Notes: generated by a model not told the origin, from the sequence alone. A stretch of 32,947 nucleotides of DNA from Clostridiales bacterium (GCA_003523225.1 DPGK01000041.1:38835-71781), one strand, 5' to 3'. Counted from the stretch's first letter, positions 9,398-20,355 are shown. Numbers and translations: made by a program.

Positions 9398-9508
9398 CAA
9401 TGATCGGCAAGAAGCGGCAAAACGCCTCTGCCAAGATAATATTACCGAATTATATTCCGTGCGTGCCGCCATAACGGCATAAGCGTTTGCATCGTTATGC
9501 GATAATGC

Positions 9509-10330
<822 letters not shown>

Positions 10331-10340
10331 GCCGTCCTCC

Positions 10341-11051
10341 TTATGTGCGGTCACTGCGGCGCATATACTTTTCAATTATCTTGAACAGCAATGTTATCAG
10401 CAGCACCAGAATAATGTATATCAGAGCCATCGCAAGGTACGGCACAAGGTATTCGTAGTTGCTCGTACCGATTTCGGTAAAGACCTTGTAAAGGTCCACC
10501 GCCGCCACAAAGCTGGCGACCGAGGTGTCCTTTATCAGCGCAATGAATTCGTTGCCAAGCGTAGGCAGTATGTTCTTTACAGCCTGCGGCACGATTATCT
10601 TCATCATTGTAGCAAAATAGCTCATGCCGAGCGCACGCCCCGCCTCCATCTGACCGTAATCGACGGACTGGATACCCGCGCGCATCATTTCGGAAACGTA
10701 TGCGCCGCTGTTGAGTCCGAAAACAATAACGCAGGTGTTAAGAGAGCCGAGCTTTACTCCGATAAGAGGACAAATAACGTAGTACGCCAGCAACAGCTGA
10801 ACGACAATAGGCGTTCCGCGAAAAAATCCCACATAAACCGAACAAATACCGTCGAGAATACGCGGCATCAGCTTGTATTTGGGCATTACCTTTACCGCCG
10901 CAATAACAGTGCCTATCAAGATTCCGATAAGCAGACCCGAAACGGCAATGATAAGCGTATTGGTAAGTCCCTCGGACAAAACTCTCTTGTACCCTTCGTT
11001 TACCCAGAAGGACTGCCAGAACTTTGCCCACTTTATTGACATATCACTCAT
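10341..11051 (-). CDS. Polar amino-acid ABC transporter permease (HisM/GlnP family)
   Basis: A 236-residue inner-membrane permease. After a short cytoplasmic N-terminus, TM1 starts near residue 30 ([19 protein letters not shown]). The EAA loop that contacts the ATPase is [20 protein letters not shown] (136-155). FRGTP (77-81) is typical of the His/Glu/Gln permease family. Only one permease gene is present, so the importer would be a homodimer. The start at 11051 follows GGAG by 7-8 nt; an inner ATG at residue 4 is also possible. It is separated from the binding-protein gene by 77 nt that hold a large hairpin. Confidence 0.95.
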   Translation of the reverse strand: MSDMSIKWAKFWQSFWVNEGYKRVLSEGLTNTLIIAVSGLLIGILIGTVIAAVKVMPKYKLMPRILDGICSVYVGFFRGTPIVVQLLLAYYVICPLIGVKLGSLNTCVIVFGLNSGAYVSEMMRAGIQSVDYGQMEAGRALGMSYFATMMKIIVPQAVKNILPTLGNEFIALIKDTSVASFVAAVDLYKVFTEIGTSNYEYLVPYLAMALIYIILVLLITLLFKIIEKYMRRSDRT

Positions 11052-11070
11052 TCTGATCTCCGATCCGTAA

Positions 11071-11117
11071 AATTCCGGAGCCGCCCGTCACGCAAATGAC
11101 GCGCAAGCTCCGGAATT
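11071..11117 (-). promoter_or_regulatory. Hairpin between binding protein and permease
   Basis: AATTCCGGAGC (11071-11081) pairs perfectly with GCTCCGGAATT (11107-11117), and an inner stem CGTCA/TGACG (11086-11090, 11097-11101) closes on a 6-nt loop. On the minus strand only TTTA follows, so it is probably a leaky terminator or 3-prime stabiliser that raises binding-protein mRNA over the permease and ATPase. Confidence 0.7.
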
Positions 11118-11128
11118 GATTTTATGGA

Positions 11129-11995
11129 TTATTTGCCGTTTACCGACTTTGCAATAGCGTTGGCGGGTGCGTTGTCAAGAATTACATAGTTGATCTCGCC
11201 GTTGAGCATCGCAGTGATCGCAAGCGCGGCATAATCGTATGCTTTCTTGGTTGCGGGCACGCCCTTGAAGCCGTAGCCGTCATCACCCTTGTCAAGGTCG
11301 CCGTCGATATAGGTTTCGCCTGTAGTACCGGCCTGGCAGCCGATCTTGCTGGAGGAGGTCAGCTTGTCAAGCACCGCGACAACGTCGTCTGCGGTCTTGC
11401 AGGAATCAAAATCGGTGCATTCCTCGGGAACTATGAGTACCTGAGCTGCGTTGTAGTAGGAATCACTGAAGGTAACGACTTCCTGCCTGCCGGGGGTGAT
11501 GGTAAGGCCAGCCATTGCAATGTCGCAAATACCGGTCTGAACGGAGGTAACGACAGCTTCAAACTTCATATCCTGAATTACAAGCTCTTTGCCGAGGTAG
11601 GCGGCAAGACCGGAGGCGATCTCAAGGTCGATACCGTAGAATTTACCGTCGGCGTCAACCATCTCAAAGGGTTCAAATCCGGTGCTGGTAGCAACAACAA
11701 GCTGATCCTTGGAGCTGTCAAGCGCGGCGGAGGTGATCTTCTCAGGTGTGCCGTTTCCGAAATATTTGTCGCAAATGGAGTCAAAGGTTCCGTCTGCCTT
11801 GATCTTTGCAAGATACTCGTTGACCTTGCCAAGCAGCTCGGCGTCTTCCTTGCTGACTGCAAATGCATAGGATTCTTCGGAAAGTGCAATATCAACGACC
11901 TTTACCTTGCCGCTTGACTTTCCGCATGAACCGAGAGTAAGTACTGCCGCAAAAAGCATGACCGCGGCAAGAATAACTGACAATGTTTTTTTCAT
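11129..11995 (-). CDS. Lipoprotein amino-acid-binding protein, circularly permuted SBP_bac_3 fold
   Basis: A signal peptide with lipobox LGSC (C24) anchors this 288-residue protein outside the membrane. Residues 96-288 follow a GlnH-like binding protein from its N-terminus (VVATSTGFEPFEM, AGLTITPGR with R170, TFSDSYYN) to the ILDNAP segment with D274, where it ends. The segment that should follow (as in GlnH SLEAQQYGIAF...GTYNEIYKKWFG) is found instead at residues 31-80 (ALSEESYAFAV...DGTFDSICDKYFG). So the canonical C-terminal part has moved to the front. R170 and D274, which match the ligand carboxylate- and amine-binding residues of GlnH, are kept. The ligand is a polar amino acid; which one is unknown. 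AAGGAG lies 11-12 nt before the ATG. Confidence 0.9.
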   Translation of the reverse strand: MKKTLSVILAAVMLFAAVLTLGSCGKSSGKVKVVDIALSEESYAFAVSKEDAELLGKVNEYLAKIKADGTFDSICDKYFGNGTPEKITSAALDSSKDQLVVATSTGFEPFEMVDADGKFYGIDLEIASGLAAYLGKELVIQDMKFEAVVTSVQTGICDIAMAGLTITPGRQEVVTFSDSYYNAAQVLIVPEECTDFDSCKTADDVVAVLDKLTSSSKIGCQAGTTGETYIDGDLDKGDDGYGFKGVPATKKAYDYAALAITAMLNGEINYVILDNAPANAIAKSVNGK

Positions 11996-12053
11996 AATAA
12001 CGTTTTCTCCTTAAATGCTGTATCCGTTGCGGATATTTGTTTTCGATGAACAT

Positions 12054-12082
12054 ATTATACTGCATAAATATGCACATGTCAA
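12054..12082 (-). promoter_or_regulatory. Consensus sigma-A promoter of the amino-acid ABC operon
   Basis: TTGACA (12077-12082, minus strand) and TATAAT (12054-12059) are exact consensus boxes with a 17-nt spacer. The spacer contains the inverted repeat TGCATA-TT-TATGCA, a possible operator. Transcription would start near 12047, with a leader of about 50 nt. Confidence 0.9.
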
Positions 12083-12091
12083 GGTATTTTC

Positions 12092-12136
12092 TGAATATTC
12101 TTTATTTTTGTTGCATATTTACGAATGCATATTCAT
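12092..12136. promoter_or_regulatory. ArgR-like boxes upstream of the ABC operon promoter
   Basis: GAATGCATATTCAT (12123-12136) reads on the minus strand as ATGAATATGCATTC, close to the ArgR/AhrC half-palindromes TGAAT-N4-ATTCA. TGAATATTC (12092-12100) and a spaced pair TGAATA/TATTCA around 12207-12227 give further copies of the same motif. Binding by ArgR is inference only; no argR gene is in the window. Confidence 0.35.
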
Positions 12137-12231
12137 TACACAGTGCTGTTTTGTGGGAAATATCTCTTTTTAAGCTCTTACCGTTCCCCGGAGCAGCGTG
12201 CGCAAATGAATATTTAGTGTATATTCAATGC

Positions 12232-12267
12232 ATACAGTGAATTTTTCTGTGTAAAAATTCACTGTAT
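12232..12267. repeat. 15-bp perfect hairpin downstream of uvrA
   Basis: ATACAGTGAATTTTT (12232-12246) pairs exactly with 12253-12267 around a 6-nt loop. It begins 14 bp beyond the uvrA stop. The T run lies inside the stem, not after it, so it is an atypical terminator or a 3-prime end stabiliser. The remaining stretch from 12137 to 12231 holds no gene. Confidence 0.6.
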
Positions 12268-12280
12268 CAAAGCGCGACGC

Positions 12281-15151
12281 TCAAATACCGTCAGTCGGTT
12301 CAGTACCTGCCGCGGTGTTAAGATGTTCAACAAGGTATTTTCCGGTGTAGGAAACCGGACAAGCCGCGACCTCTTCCGGAGTGCCGCAGGCAACCAGGGT
12401 GCCTCCGCCGTCTCCTCCTTCGGGACCGAGGTCTATCAGGTAGTCGGCGGTCTTTATGACCTCCATATTGTGTTCAATGACAAGCACCGTGTTGCCAGCG
12501 TCAACAAAACGCTGAAGCACCCTCAGCAGACGCGCGACATCCTCGGTGTGCAGTCCGGTGGTCGGCTCGTCGAGAATATACATAGTGCGCCCTGTGCCGC
12601 GGCGGGAAAGCTCTGTCGCCAGCTTGACTCTTTGCGCCTCGCCGCCGGAGATCGTCGTTGAGGACTGACCTATCTTGATATACCCAAGCCCAACGTCGCA
12701 CAGCGTCTGGAGCTTGCGGCGTATCTTGGGCAGACCGTCGAAAAACGCCACGCCCTCCTCTGCCGTCATCTCCAGCACCTCGTAAATATTCTTTCCCTTA
12801 TACCTGACCTCAAGCGTGTCGCGGTTATAGCGCTGACCGTGGCAAACATCGCAAGTAACGTACACGTCGGGCAGGAAGTGCATTTCTATGCGACGCACAC
12901 CGTCGCCCTGACACGCCTCGCATCTGCCGCCCTTGACATTAAAGGAAAAGCGTCCGGCTTTGTAGCCGCGCACCGCCGCATCGCGCGTTTGCGCAAACAG
13001 GTCGCGTATATCGTTGAAAAGCCCGGTATAAGTCGCCGGATTTGACCTTGGCGTTCTTCCTATGGGGCTTTGGTCAATATCTATCACCTTGTCAAGGAAC
13101 TCGACACCGTCTATGCCGTCGCAATTTCCGGGGCGGCGGTGCGCACGGTTAAGCTCAGAGCTCAGGACCGGGTTGATTATCCCGTTCACAAGCGAGGATT
13201 TGCCGGAGCCTGACACACCGGTAACGCATACAAAGCACCCGAGCGGAATTTTCACATCAATATTCTTAAGATTATGCTCCCGCGCACCGCGCACAGTCAA
13301 AAAGTTTCCGTTACCCTTGCGACGTGTTTCCGGAAGCGGTATGACGCGTCTCCCGGAAAGGTACGCGCCGGTAAGCGAGTCGGGATTTGCCGCAACCTCA
13401 GCGGGAGTACCTGCCGCGACCACGCTACCGCCGTGGACCCCCGCGCCCGGACCGATATCGACGATATAATCCGACTTGCGCATCATGTCCTCGTCATGCT
13501 CCACTACAATAACCGTGTTTCCGAGGTCGCGCAGCTGCTTGAGCGTGGCAATAAGCAGATCGTTGTCACGTTGGTGAAGTCCGATGCTCGGCTCGTCAAG
13601 CACGTAAAGCACGCCGACAAGCGACGAGCCTATCTGGGTTGCAAGACGTATGCGCTGAGCCTCGCCTCCCGAAAGCGTTCCGGCTCGCCGGGAGAGTGTA
13701 AGATATCCAAGTCCGACGCTGGCAAGGAAGCCGAGCCGTGAGCGTATCTCCTTGAGGACTTCCTTTACTATCTTCTTTTCCGTCTCGGTAAGCTCAAGCG
13801 CGGTGTTTGAAATATATTCAAGCGCCTTGTCAACCGACAGATTGCAGAATTCGTCTATTGCAAGACCTCCAACGGTAACTGCAAGCGACATGGGATTCAG
13901 GCGTCTGCCGTGGCAGGTGGCGCAGGGTACCTCCTCGATGAACTGCTCGTAATAGTCAGCACTTCCGCCGTACTCCATACGCTGCTCTATGATCGGAATT
14001 ATCCCGTCAAAGGTTGAAAGTCTGCGGTGTCCCTCGTGCCCGAAATACCGCGTAACGTCGTATTTTTCAGCTCCCGAACCGTACAGAAGCACCTGAAGCT
14101 GTTTATCGGTATAGTCCTTTATCGGCGTATCGAGTGTAAACCCGTAACGCTCGGCAACAGCGGCAAACAGCGGTCCGTTCCAGCTTTCCTCCTCCAGCGA
14201 CTTGAAGCCGTTGACATCGATCGCACCTTCGGCAAGCGACAGCGAACGATCCGGAATCACCCTTTCAACCGAAATGCGACGGGTGACTCCAAGCCCGGCG
14301 CAGTCCGGGCAGGCTCCGGCGGGATTGTTAAAGGAAAACATCCTCGGCTCAAGGTCACCAAAGGAAATTCCGTGCTCCTCGCAGGCGTAAGTCTGAGAAA
14401 ACTCCATCTCGCGCGGCTTTTCGCTGTCATCTCGCGGCACGGTGACCACCAGTAGCCTTTTGTCGGCAAGCGCCAGTGCCGTTTCCACCGAATCGGCAAG
14501 ACGTGATCGTATATCGGCGCGCATGACCAGACGGTCAACGATCACTTCAATACTGTGCCGCAGGTTCTTGTCAAGTGATATTTCCTCGTCAAGATCATAC
14601 ATACTGCCGTCAATGCGCACCCGCGTATACCCGGATTTTCTGGCGTCCGCCAGAACCTTCTCGTGCATACCCTTTTTTGCGCGCACGACCGGAGCCAACA
14701 CCATAAAGCGCTCCCCATCCGGCAGCGTCATTATTTTATCTATTATCTGATCCACCGTCTGGCGGGAGATTTCCTTTCCGCATACGGGACAGTGAGTTAT
14801 ACCTATGCGGGCATAAAGCAGACGGAGATAGTCGTATATCTCGGTAACGGTTCCGACGGTGGAACGCGGATTCTTTGAGGTAGTCTTCTGGTCTATTGAA
14901 ATTGCCGGGGAAAGTCCCTCTATTGAATCCACATCCGGCTTGTCAAGCTGACCGAGGAACTGCCGCGCATATGAGGACAGCGACTCAACAAATCTCCTGT
15001 GTCCCTCGGCGTAAATGGTATCAAAGGCAAGAGAGGACTTCCCCGAACCGGACAGCCCGGTAAAAACCACCAGCTTGTCCCTCGGTACAGTCAGATCAAT
15101 ATTTTTCAGATTATGGACGCGCGCGCCCTTGATTTTAATGAAGTCGGGCAT
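12281..15151 (-). CDS. uvrA: Excinuclease ABC subunit A
   Basis: UvrA is the damage-sensing ATPase of nucleotide excision repair; with UvrB it scans DNA. The 956-residue length is normal. Two ABC modules are visible: Walker [10 protein letters not shown] (32-40) and a second GVSGSGKSS, two [16 protein letters not shown] signatures and two Walker B elements ([20 protein letters not shown]). Zinc-binding pairs are present at [23 protein letters not shown] and CEACQGDG...[14 protein letters not shown] lies 7 nt before the ATG. It follows uvrB by 47 nt and is cotranscribed with it. Confidence 0.98.
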   Translation of the reverse strand: MPDFIKIKGARVHNLKNIDLTVPRDKLVVFTGLSGSGKSSLAFDTIYAEGHRRFVESLSSYARQFLGQLDKPDVDSIEGLSPAISIDQKTTSKNPRSTVGTVTEIYDYLRLLYARIGITHCPVCGKEISRQTVDQIIDKIMTLPDGERFMVLAPVVRAKKGMHEKVLADARKSGYTRVRIDGSMYDLDEEISLDKNLRHSIEVIVDRLVMRADIRSRLADSVETALALADKRLLVVTVPRDDSEKPREMEFSQTYACEEHGISFGDLEPRMFSFNNPAGACPDCAGLGVTRRISVERVIPDRSLSLAEGAIDVNGFKSLEEESWNGPLFAAVAERYGFTLDTPIKDYTDKQLQVLLYGSGAEKYDVTRYFGHEGHRRLSTFDGIIPIIEQRMEYGGSADYYEQFIEEVPCATCHGRRLNPMSLAVTVGGLAIDEFCNLSVDKALEYISNTALELTETEKKIVKEVLKEIRSRLGFLASVGLGYLTLSRRAGTLSGGEAQRIRLATQIGSSLVGVLYVLDEPSIGLHQRDNDLLIATLKQLRDLGNTVIVVEHDEDMMRKSDYIVDIGPGAGVHGGSVVAAGTPAEVAANPDSLTGAYLSGRRVIPLPETRRKGNGNFLTVRGAREHNLKNIDVKIPLGCFVCVTGVSGSGKSSLVNGIINPVLSSELNRAHRRPGNCDGIDGVEFLDKVIDIDQSPIGRTPRSNPATYTGLFNDIRDLFAQTRDAAVRGYKAGRFSFNVKGGRCEACQGDGVRRIEMHFLPDVYVTCDVCHGQRYNRDTLEVRYKGKNIYEVLEMTAEEGVAFFDGLPKIRRKLQTLCDVGLGYIKIGQSSTTISGGEAQRVKLATELSRRGTGRTMYILDEPTTGLHTEDVARLLRVLQRFVDAGNTVLVIEHNMEVIKTADYLIDLGPEGGDGGGTLVACGTPEEVAACPVSYTGKYLVEHLNTAAGTEPTDGI

Positions 15152-15198
15152 TTTTTATTCCTGATGCTTTCAATAAAAATATATATGGATCTTTGAAA

Positions 15199-17190
15199 TT
15201 ATTTTGTCTCGCGAAGCTCGCGTATCCGGTCGCGCAGGAATGCGGCAAGCTCAAAGTCAAGGCTGCGCGCCGCTTCCTTCATCTGCCGCGTCATCCGCTC
15301 GATCGTGGCTTCGCGTTCGGACTTAGTCATCTTCTTGGCTTCAGCGCGGCTGCGTTTTGCTCCGCGTATCGCATCCGCACCGTCGTCAGAGCGGGCGGAA
15401 ATGTCAATTACGTCGCGTATTCCCTTCACCACCGTATGCGGAGTTATGCCGTGCTTTTCGTTGTATTCATGCTGGATACGCCGGCGGCGGTTCGTCTCGG
15501 ATATCGCCCTTTCCATCGAGCCGGTTATTTCATCAGCGTACATTATGACCTTGCCGTTTTCATTACGCGCGGCACGGCCTATCGTCTGTATGAGCGACCT
15601 CTCTGCGCGCAAGAATCCCTCCTTGTCGGCGTCAAGTATGACCACCAATGACACCTCGGGCAGGTCAAGTCCCTCGCGCAGAAGGTTTATACCCACCAGC
15701 ACGTCAAAAACGCCGAGACGGAGATCGCGTATTATCTCCATACGCTCTATCGTTTCAACATTGTAATGAATATACCGCACCTTAACGCCGTTGTCCGATA
15801 AATATCCGGTAAGATCCTCCGCCATTTTGCGCGTCAGCATGGTGACAAGCACCCTCTCTCCGCGCGCGGTGCGGGTGCGTATCTCTCCCAGCATATCGTC
15901 AACCTGACCTTCAATGGGACGCACCTCGACCTCCGGGTCAAGCAGTCCGGTCGGTCGGATTATCTGCTCGGCGGTGTATTCGGAGTGTTCAAGCTCGTAT
16001 TCGCCGGGTGTGGCGCTGACAAAAACGGTCTGATTCAGCTTTGATTCAAATTCCTCAAAATACAGCGGGCGGTTGTCATATGCCGACGGGAGCCGGAAGC
16101 CGTATTCCACCAGATTTTTCTTGCGCGCCGTGTCGCCGCCGCTCATGCCGCGAACCTGCGGGACAGTCCAGTGCGACTCGTCGATAAACATGATATAATC
16201 CTTTGGAAAATAATCAAGCAAAGTGTACGGCGTCGAACTCGGTTCGCGCCCCGAAAGCACTCTTGAATAGTTCTCCACCCCGGAGCAGAATCCGACCTCT
16301 CGCAGCATTTCAAGATCGTATTTTGTGCGCTCCGTTATCCGCTGAGCCTCGATGAGCTTGCCCTCGGCGGTAAAAAACGCCGCGCGCTCCCTCATTTCCG
16401 CCTCAATTTCCGCAAGCGCCGCCTCGCGTTTGTCATCCGAAACAGCATAGTGCGTCGCGGGATATACCGCCGCATACGAAAGACGCCGCAAAAGCTCCCC
16501 TGTAACGATATTTATCTCGCTGACGCGCTCGATCTCGTCTCCGAAAAACTCTATCCTCAGCGCCTTGTCGCCGGAGGACGCCGGGATTATCTCCACCGTA
16601 TCCCCGCGCACACGGAAGCTGTCACGCACGAGCGACATATCATTGCGCGTATAGCTTACGGCGGTAAGGCGGGAAAGCAGCTCCCCACGGCTCATCTCCA
16701 TTCCCGGGCGCAAAGCAATGACAAGACTCCGGTACTCGCCGGGGTCACCGAGAGAATATATACACGAAACACTGGCAACGATTATCACATCCCTGCGTTC
16801 AAACAGCGCCGACGTTGCGCTGTGTCGCAGACGGTCTATCTCGTCGTTTACCAGCGCGTCCTTTTCAATATACATATCCTTGCCCGGAATGTACGCCTCG
16901 GGCTGATAGTAATCGTAATATGAAACAAAATACTCCACAGCGCTGTCCGGAAAAAACTCCCGCATCTCAGAGCAGACCTGCGCCGCAAGCGTTTTGTTCG
17001 GTTCAAGTATCAAAGCAGGTCTGCCGCAGCGCGTAATGACGTTTGCCATAGTAAAGGTCTTTCCCGAGCCGGTCACACCAAGCAGCGTCTGCATTTTTCT
17101 TCCGCTCTTTATTCCCGCGGTAAGCGCCTCGATAGCCTCGGGCTGATCTCCGGTCGGAGTGTATTCGCTTTTAAGCACAAACCCGCCCAT
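15199..17190 (-). CDS. uvrB: Excinuclease ABC subunit B
   Basis: UvrB is the damage-verifying helicase-like subunit of nucleotide excision repair. The 663-residue protein has Walker A GVTGSGKT (38-45), the beta-hairpin region [12 protein letters not shown], motif FIDESH, the helicase motif [12 protein letters not shown], the QTIGRAARN motif VI and the C-terminal UVR coiled coil ([20 protein letters not shown]) that contacts UvrC. GAAAGGGA lies about 10 nt before the ATG. It starts the uvrBA operon behind a consensus promoter. No LexA-type GAAC-N4-GTTC box is visible at that promoter. Confidence 0.98.
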   Translation of the reverse strand: MGGFVLKSEYTPTGDQPEAIEALTAGIKSGRKMQTLLGVTGSGKTFTMANVITRCGRPALILEPNKTLAAQVCSEMREFFPDSAVEYFVSYYDYYQPEAYIPGKDMYIEKDALVNDEIDRLRHSATSALFERRDVIIVASVSCIYSLGDPGEYRSLVIALRPGMEMSRGELLSRLTAVSYTRNDMSLVRDSFRVRGDTVEIIPASSGDKALRIEFFGDEIERVSEINIVTGELLRRLSYAAVYPATHYAVSDDKREAALAEIEAEMRERAAFFTAEGKLIEAQRITERTKYDLEMLREVGFCSGVENYSRVLSGREPSSTPYTLLDYFPKDYIMFIDESHWTVPQVRGMSGGDTARKKNLVEYGFRLPSAYDNRPLYFEEFESKLNQTVFVSATPGEYELEHSEYTAEQIIRPTGLLDPEVEVRPIEGQVDDMLGEIRTRTARGERVLVTMLTRKMAEDLTGYLSDNGVKVRYIHYNVETIERMEIIRDLRLGVFDVLVGINLLREGLDLPEVSLVVILDADKEGFLRAERSLIQTIGRAARNENGKVIMYADEITGSMERAISETNRRRRIQHEYNEKHGITPHTVVKGIRDVIDISARSDDGADAIRGAKRSRAEAKKMTKSEREATIERMTRQMKEAARSLDFELAAFLRDRIRELRETK

Positions 17191-17254
17191 GTATTATCTT
17201 TCCCTTTCTGCGCTTTTTCACTTTAAATTCCTTTTACGGAATTCAATCCTGATC

Positions 17255-17283
17255 ATTATACCATAATATCATATCTGTGTCAA
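17255..17283 (-). promoter_or_regulatory. Consensus sigma-A promoter of uvrBA
   Basis: TTGACA (17278-17283) and TATAAT (17255-17260) on the minus strand with a 17-nt spacer. Just downstream an inverted repeat AATTCC-N6-GGAATT (about 17226-17243) lies in the leader; its role is unknown. Confidence 0.9.
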
Positions 17284-17316
17284 TACCATATTTTCTTATT
17301 TGGAAATTATCAAGGC

Positions 17317-17354
17317 AAGCGGACCGCAACGGCACAGCCGCATACAGTCCGCTT
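17317..17354 (-). terminator. Probable terminator of the regulator-kinase-protease operon
   Basis: AAGCGGAC (17317-17324) pairs with GTCCGCTT (17347-17354), with an inner CGGC/GCCG stem on the minus strand. It lies about 20 bp beyond the protease stop. The following minus-strand sequence is only moderately T-rich (TTGATAATTTCC), so termination may be partial. Confidence 0.5.
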
Positions 17355-17375
17355 CCGAAAGCAAATATAGATCCA

Positions 17376-18854
17376 TTACGAGCCGAGTGTCACAGAAACA
17401 GTAAGCTCGCTTCCGTTCCTGTAAATCCTGAGCTGCACCGTATCTCCTGCCTTGTGTTGGCTCACTATCTCTCTTACGCTCCCGATATCCGAGATGATGT
17501 ATCCTTCCATTCCCACTATGATATCCCCCGGAATCAGCTTTGATGCAACATCATAGCTGTTATCCGGAATTGACGTGACGGCAACTCCGTCAGCTCCCGC
17601 CTCGGCAGTGATATACTTGCCGCTTTTATCCTGATACGTGAAAGAATCGCCCTTCTTCACCGCTCCGCCGGTTATTCCCAGGCGCGCCGCGGGTGCGGAG
17701 ATCTCACCGACGTTTCCGCTTCCGCCGGACATGATATCGTCAAATATTGCAAGAGCGCCGTTGATGGGTATTGCAAAGCCAATTCCTTCGTAGCCCGTAC
17801 CCATTATCTTATAGGTATTGATACCGATCACCTGACCGTCGCCATTGACAAGCGGCCCGCCGGAGTTCCCCGGACTTATCACGGTGCTGGTCTGTATCAG
17901 ACACATGGTCTTCTGAAGCAGACCGGTGGAATCGTAAAATTTCACGTTCCGCTCGGTAGCCGAAATGATACCGGACGTAACCGTTCCGGCGTACTCAAGT
18001 CCGCCGGGAGTTCCTATCGCCACCGCAGTCTCGCCGACCACAAGTGAATCCGAATCCCCGAATTCCGCGGCGACAAGCCCCGTGGCGTTTATCTTCAGCA
18101 CGGCAACGTCGGAAAGCTCATTTCCGCCGATATACTCTCCGGTGTATTTCGCGCCGTCCGGCATAATAACGATAATGGCAGTTCCGTTGTCAACAACGTG
18201 ATAATTGGTCAGGATATACCCGTCGGAGGTTTTGATGATACCTGTGCCGACGCCCTCTCCGGCTGCCTTTTTGACCTCAATGCTTACCACCGACGGCTTT
18301 ACTTTGTCGGCGATCTCGGCGATAGTCAGTTTTCCTGTTCCCTGTCCGTCCTCACGGATGTAAATATGCTTTTCAATTACCTGGGTCTGTACCTCCGGAG
18401 TCTGTGCGCCCGAATTATCTGTCCCGGACGGCGCGGTAAGCGCAATGGCAATAAGCAGTCCGAAGCAGACCAAAAACGCCGCCGTCATTATCGCGGAATA
18501 GATCAGCGCACCGCGCCGTGATACGGCGCGCCGCTTTTTTTCTGTTTTCTTTGCCTCGTCGGCGAAGCTCCACACATATTTTTCACCGACCTCGGGCACA
18601 TCCGCCGGGATCGCATCAGACGGCGCGCAATCGGGTTCTGCGGGAGCGGAAGCGGTTTCAGCCTCCGCAGGGGAGTCCTGCCGCTCTTCGGTTGCTTCAG
18701 CAGCCGCCTCCGATTCTGAAGGAGCATCCGCCGCCTCGGGCTGCTGTTCCTCCTCCGGGGCTGCGTTCAGCTCGCCCGTGACCTGTTCTTCGGTTACTTC
18801 GGAATTATCATTGCCGGAGCTTACACCGGCTGTTTCTTTTTCGTTATCAGGCAT
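17376..18854 (-). CDS. HtrA/DegP-like S1C serine protease with PDZ domain
   Basis: A membrane-anchored protease likely to degrade or refold misfolded exported proteins. Of about 492 residues, 1-110 form an acidic Pro/Ala/Glu-rich cytoplasmic part, 115-139 one membrane helix (GALIYSAIMTAAFLVCFGLL), then the trypsin-like domain with triad H219 (LTNYHVVD), D249 (SDVAVLK) and S331 (PGNSGGPL), then a PDZ domain ending the protein. The segment before the active Ser is QTSTVISPGNSGG, where QTDAAINPGNSGG is usual. The start is uncertain: 18854 is chosen because GGTG lies 6 nt upstream; ATGs at 18857 and 18866 are in frame. It overlaps the kinase stop by 8 nt, so translation is coupled. Confidence 0.92.
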   Translation of the reverse strand: MPDNEKETAGVSSGNDNSEVTEEQVTGELNAAPEEEQQPEAADAPSESEAAAEATEERQDSPAEAETASAPAEPDCAPSDAIPADVPEVGEKYVWSFADEAKKTEKKRRAVSRRGALIYSAIMTAAFLVCFGLLIAIALTAPSGTDNSGAQTPEVQTQVIEKHIYIREDGQGTGKLTIAEIADKVKPSVVSIEVKKAAGEGVGTGIIKTSDGYILTNYHVVDNGTAIIVIMPDGAKYTGEYIGGNELSDVAVLKINATGLVAAEFGDSDSLVVGETAVAIGTPGGLEYAGTVTSGIISATERNVKFYDSTGLLQKTMCLIQTSTVISPGNSGGPLVNGDGQVIGINTYKIMGTGYEGIGFAIPINGALAIFDDIMSGGSGNVGEISAPAARLGITGGAVKKGDSFTYQDKSGKYITAEAGADGVAVTSIPDNSYDVASKLIPGDIIVGMEGYIISDIGSVREIVSQHKAGDTVQLRIYRNGSELTVSVTLGS

Positions 18855-20355
18855 CATCTTCACCATTTCTGTTTTGTAGTGCGCCGTGTCTTGCGGGTGT
18901 CTGGGCACGCGGAAGCGTGAAAACAAATTCGCAGTTTTCACCGGGCACGCTGTTGAGTTTGATATCCTCTCCGTGGGCATTGATTATTGTTTTGGCAATA
19001 AACATTCCAAGTCCCACGCCGGTTTTGTCAATGCCCCTGCTGCGGTCGCTCTTGTAAAAGCGTTCAAAAATATACGGCTGATCCTCCAGCGGTATCCCCT
19101 CGCCTTCGTTGAATACGCTTACACTTACCTTTTTGTTTTCGGCGTATTTCACCGAGATACGCAAAAGCCCGCCGTCACGCGAAAATTTGATCGCATTGTC
19201 GCAGATATTGTACATTATCTGATATATTGCGTCGTGGTCACCGTTTACATACATATTATCGTCGTCGATATCAAATTCCACATCAAGGTGCTTTGCGTCT
19301 ATACGCTGTTCGCATGAGATAAGCACCTGACGTCCCATTTCGCAGATATCAAACGGAGCCATGACAAACTTTCTGTCCCCCGCCTGTATGCGTGAGATAT
19401 CAAGCAGCGTAGACACCAGCCTTGAAAGCCGCTGGACTTCATCGCGGATGATCTTCAGGTAATGTTCATGCTTTTCCGGGGGTATCGCCCCCGACAGAAT
19501 ACAGTCTATGAATCCCGAAATGGTCGTCATAGGCGTGCGCATATCGTGAGACACACTTGACATGAAGTTGTTTCGCATATCGTCAAGCGCTTCAAGCGAC
19601 TTCGCCATATTGTTGAAGGCACGGGCAAGCTCGGCAACCTCGTCGTCTCCCACAACGGGAACACGGACGTCAAAATTCCCTGCCGCAAAGCTCTTTGCGG
19701 CGCGGCTCATTTCTTTAAGCGGACTTATGACCCGTTCGGTGATAAAGTAAACGGCAATCAGCGCCGCAAGCATTACCCAGAGGCTTGCAAGCAAAAGCGT
19801 TCGGGTCATAACCGCGCCAAGTCCCTCATCGGAACCGGCATTTACACAGGCAAACACAGTGCCGCAGACATAACTGTCATTAAGGTAGATGGGAGTTGCG
19901 CTGATAAGACTCTTTTCGTAAATTACCCCTTCTATGCTGTCTGCGCTCTCAAGCTCGACCCCGCTGTTCAGGTTATCCATTATATCCTTGGGGAGCTGCT
20001 TTCCTTTGAGCGACCTGCCGCCCTCTCCTGAATTGGAAAGAATTATTTTTCCGCCGTTGTCGGCAACAAACACGGTCAGATCGTCCGCGCTCGCCGCCAC
20101 GACCGCATCAAGCACCGTATTTATGTCATCCGAATATATATCGCAAAAAGCGGAAAAATCACTGATATCCTCAAAAGACTGCTTTTTTTCAATACAATTG
20201 ACAACGGCTTCGGACGCCGACCGCACCGACTCGGATTTTGCCGAAACGGAGTAGCTGTTTACCACAGACCCGACAATTGACGCAAGCATGGCAAAGCTTA
20301 TGGCGATTATCAGCATAAAAGCAAAAATGTATTTGGCAAATACGCTTTTGAACAA
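18847..20355 (-). CDS. Membrane sensor histidine kinase
   Basis: A 502-residue sensor with TM1 at about 8-32, an extracytoplasmic domain of about 150 residues (33-184), TM2 at about 185-206, a HAMP linker (207-260), the dimerisation domain with phosphorylated H270 in SSVSHDMRTPMT, and an ATPase domain with N box DNAIKFS and G boxes GVGLGMFIA. It lacks a PAS domain. The start is TTG at 20355: AGGAG lies about 9 nt upstream and no ATG fits. It follows the regulator after a 130-nt gap with a hairpin and overlaps the protease gene. The layout recalls CssS or CiaH, which control htrA in other Firmicutes. Confidence 0.94.
   Translation of the reverse strand: MFKSVFAKYIFAFMLIIAISFAMLASIVGSVVNSYSVSAKSESVRSASEAVVNCIEKKQSFEDISDFSAFCDIYSDDINTVLDAVVAASADDLTVFVADNGGKIILSNSGEGGRSLKGKQLPKDIMDNLNSGVELESADSIEGVIYEKSLISATPIYLNDSYVCGTVFACVNAGSDEGLGAVMTRTLLLASLWVMLAALIAVYFITERVISPLKEMSRAAKSFAAGNFDVRVPVVGDDEVAELARAFNNMAKSLEALDDMRNNFMSSVSHDMRTPMTTISGFIDCILSGAIPPEKHEHYLKIIRDEVQRLSRLVSTLLDISRIQAGDRKFVMAPFDICEMGRQVLISCEQRIDAKHLDVEFDIDDDNMYVNGDHDAIYQIMYNICDNAIKFSRDGGLLRISVKYAENKKVSVSVFNEGEGIPLEDQPYIFERFYKSDRSRGIDKTGVGLGMFIAKTIINAHGEDIKLNSVPGENCEFVFTLPRAQTPARHGALQNRNGEDDA

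Noticed and set aside
12232..12267. Hairpin after uvrA as a classic terminator
   Set aside because: The T run is inside the stem and no T tract follows on the minus strand; kept only as a hairpin.
18855..18980. N-terminal extension of the HtrA-like protease into the kinase gene
   Set aside because: The added 42 residues are the other frame of the kinase end, and the ribosome site fits only the later ATGs.
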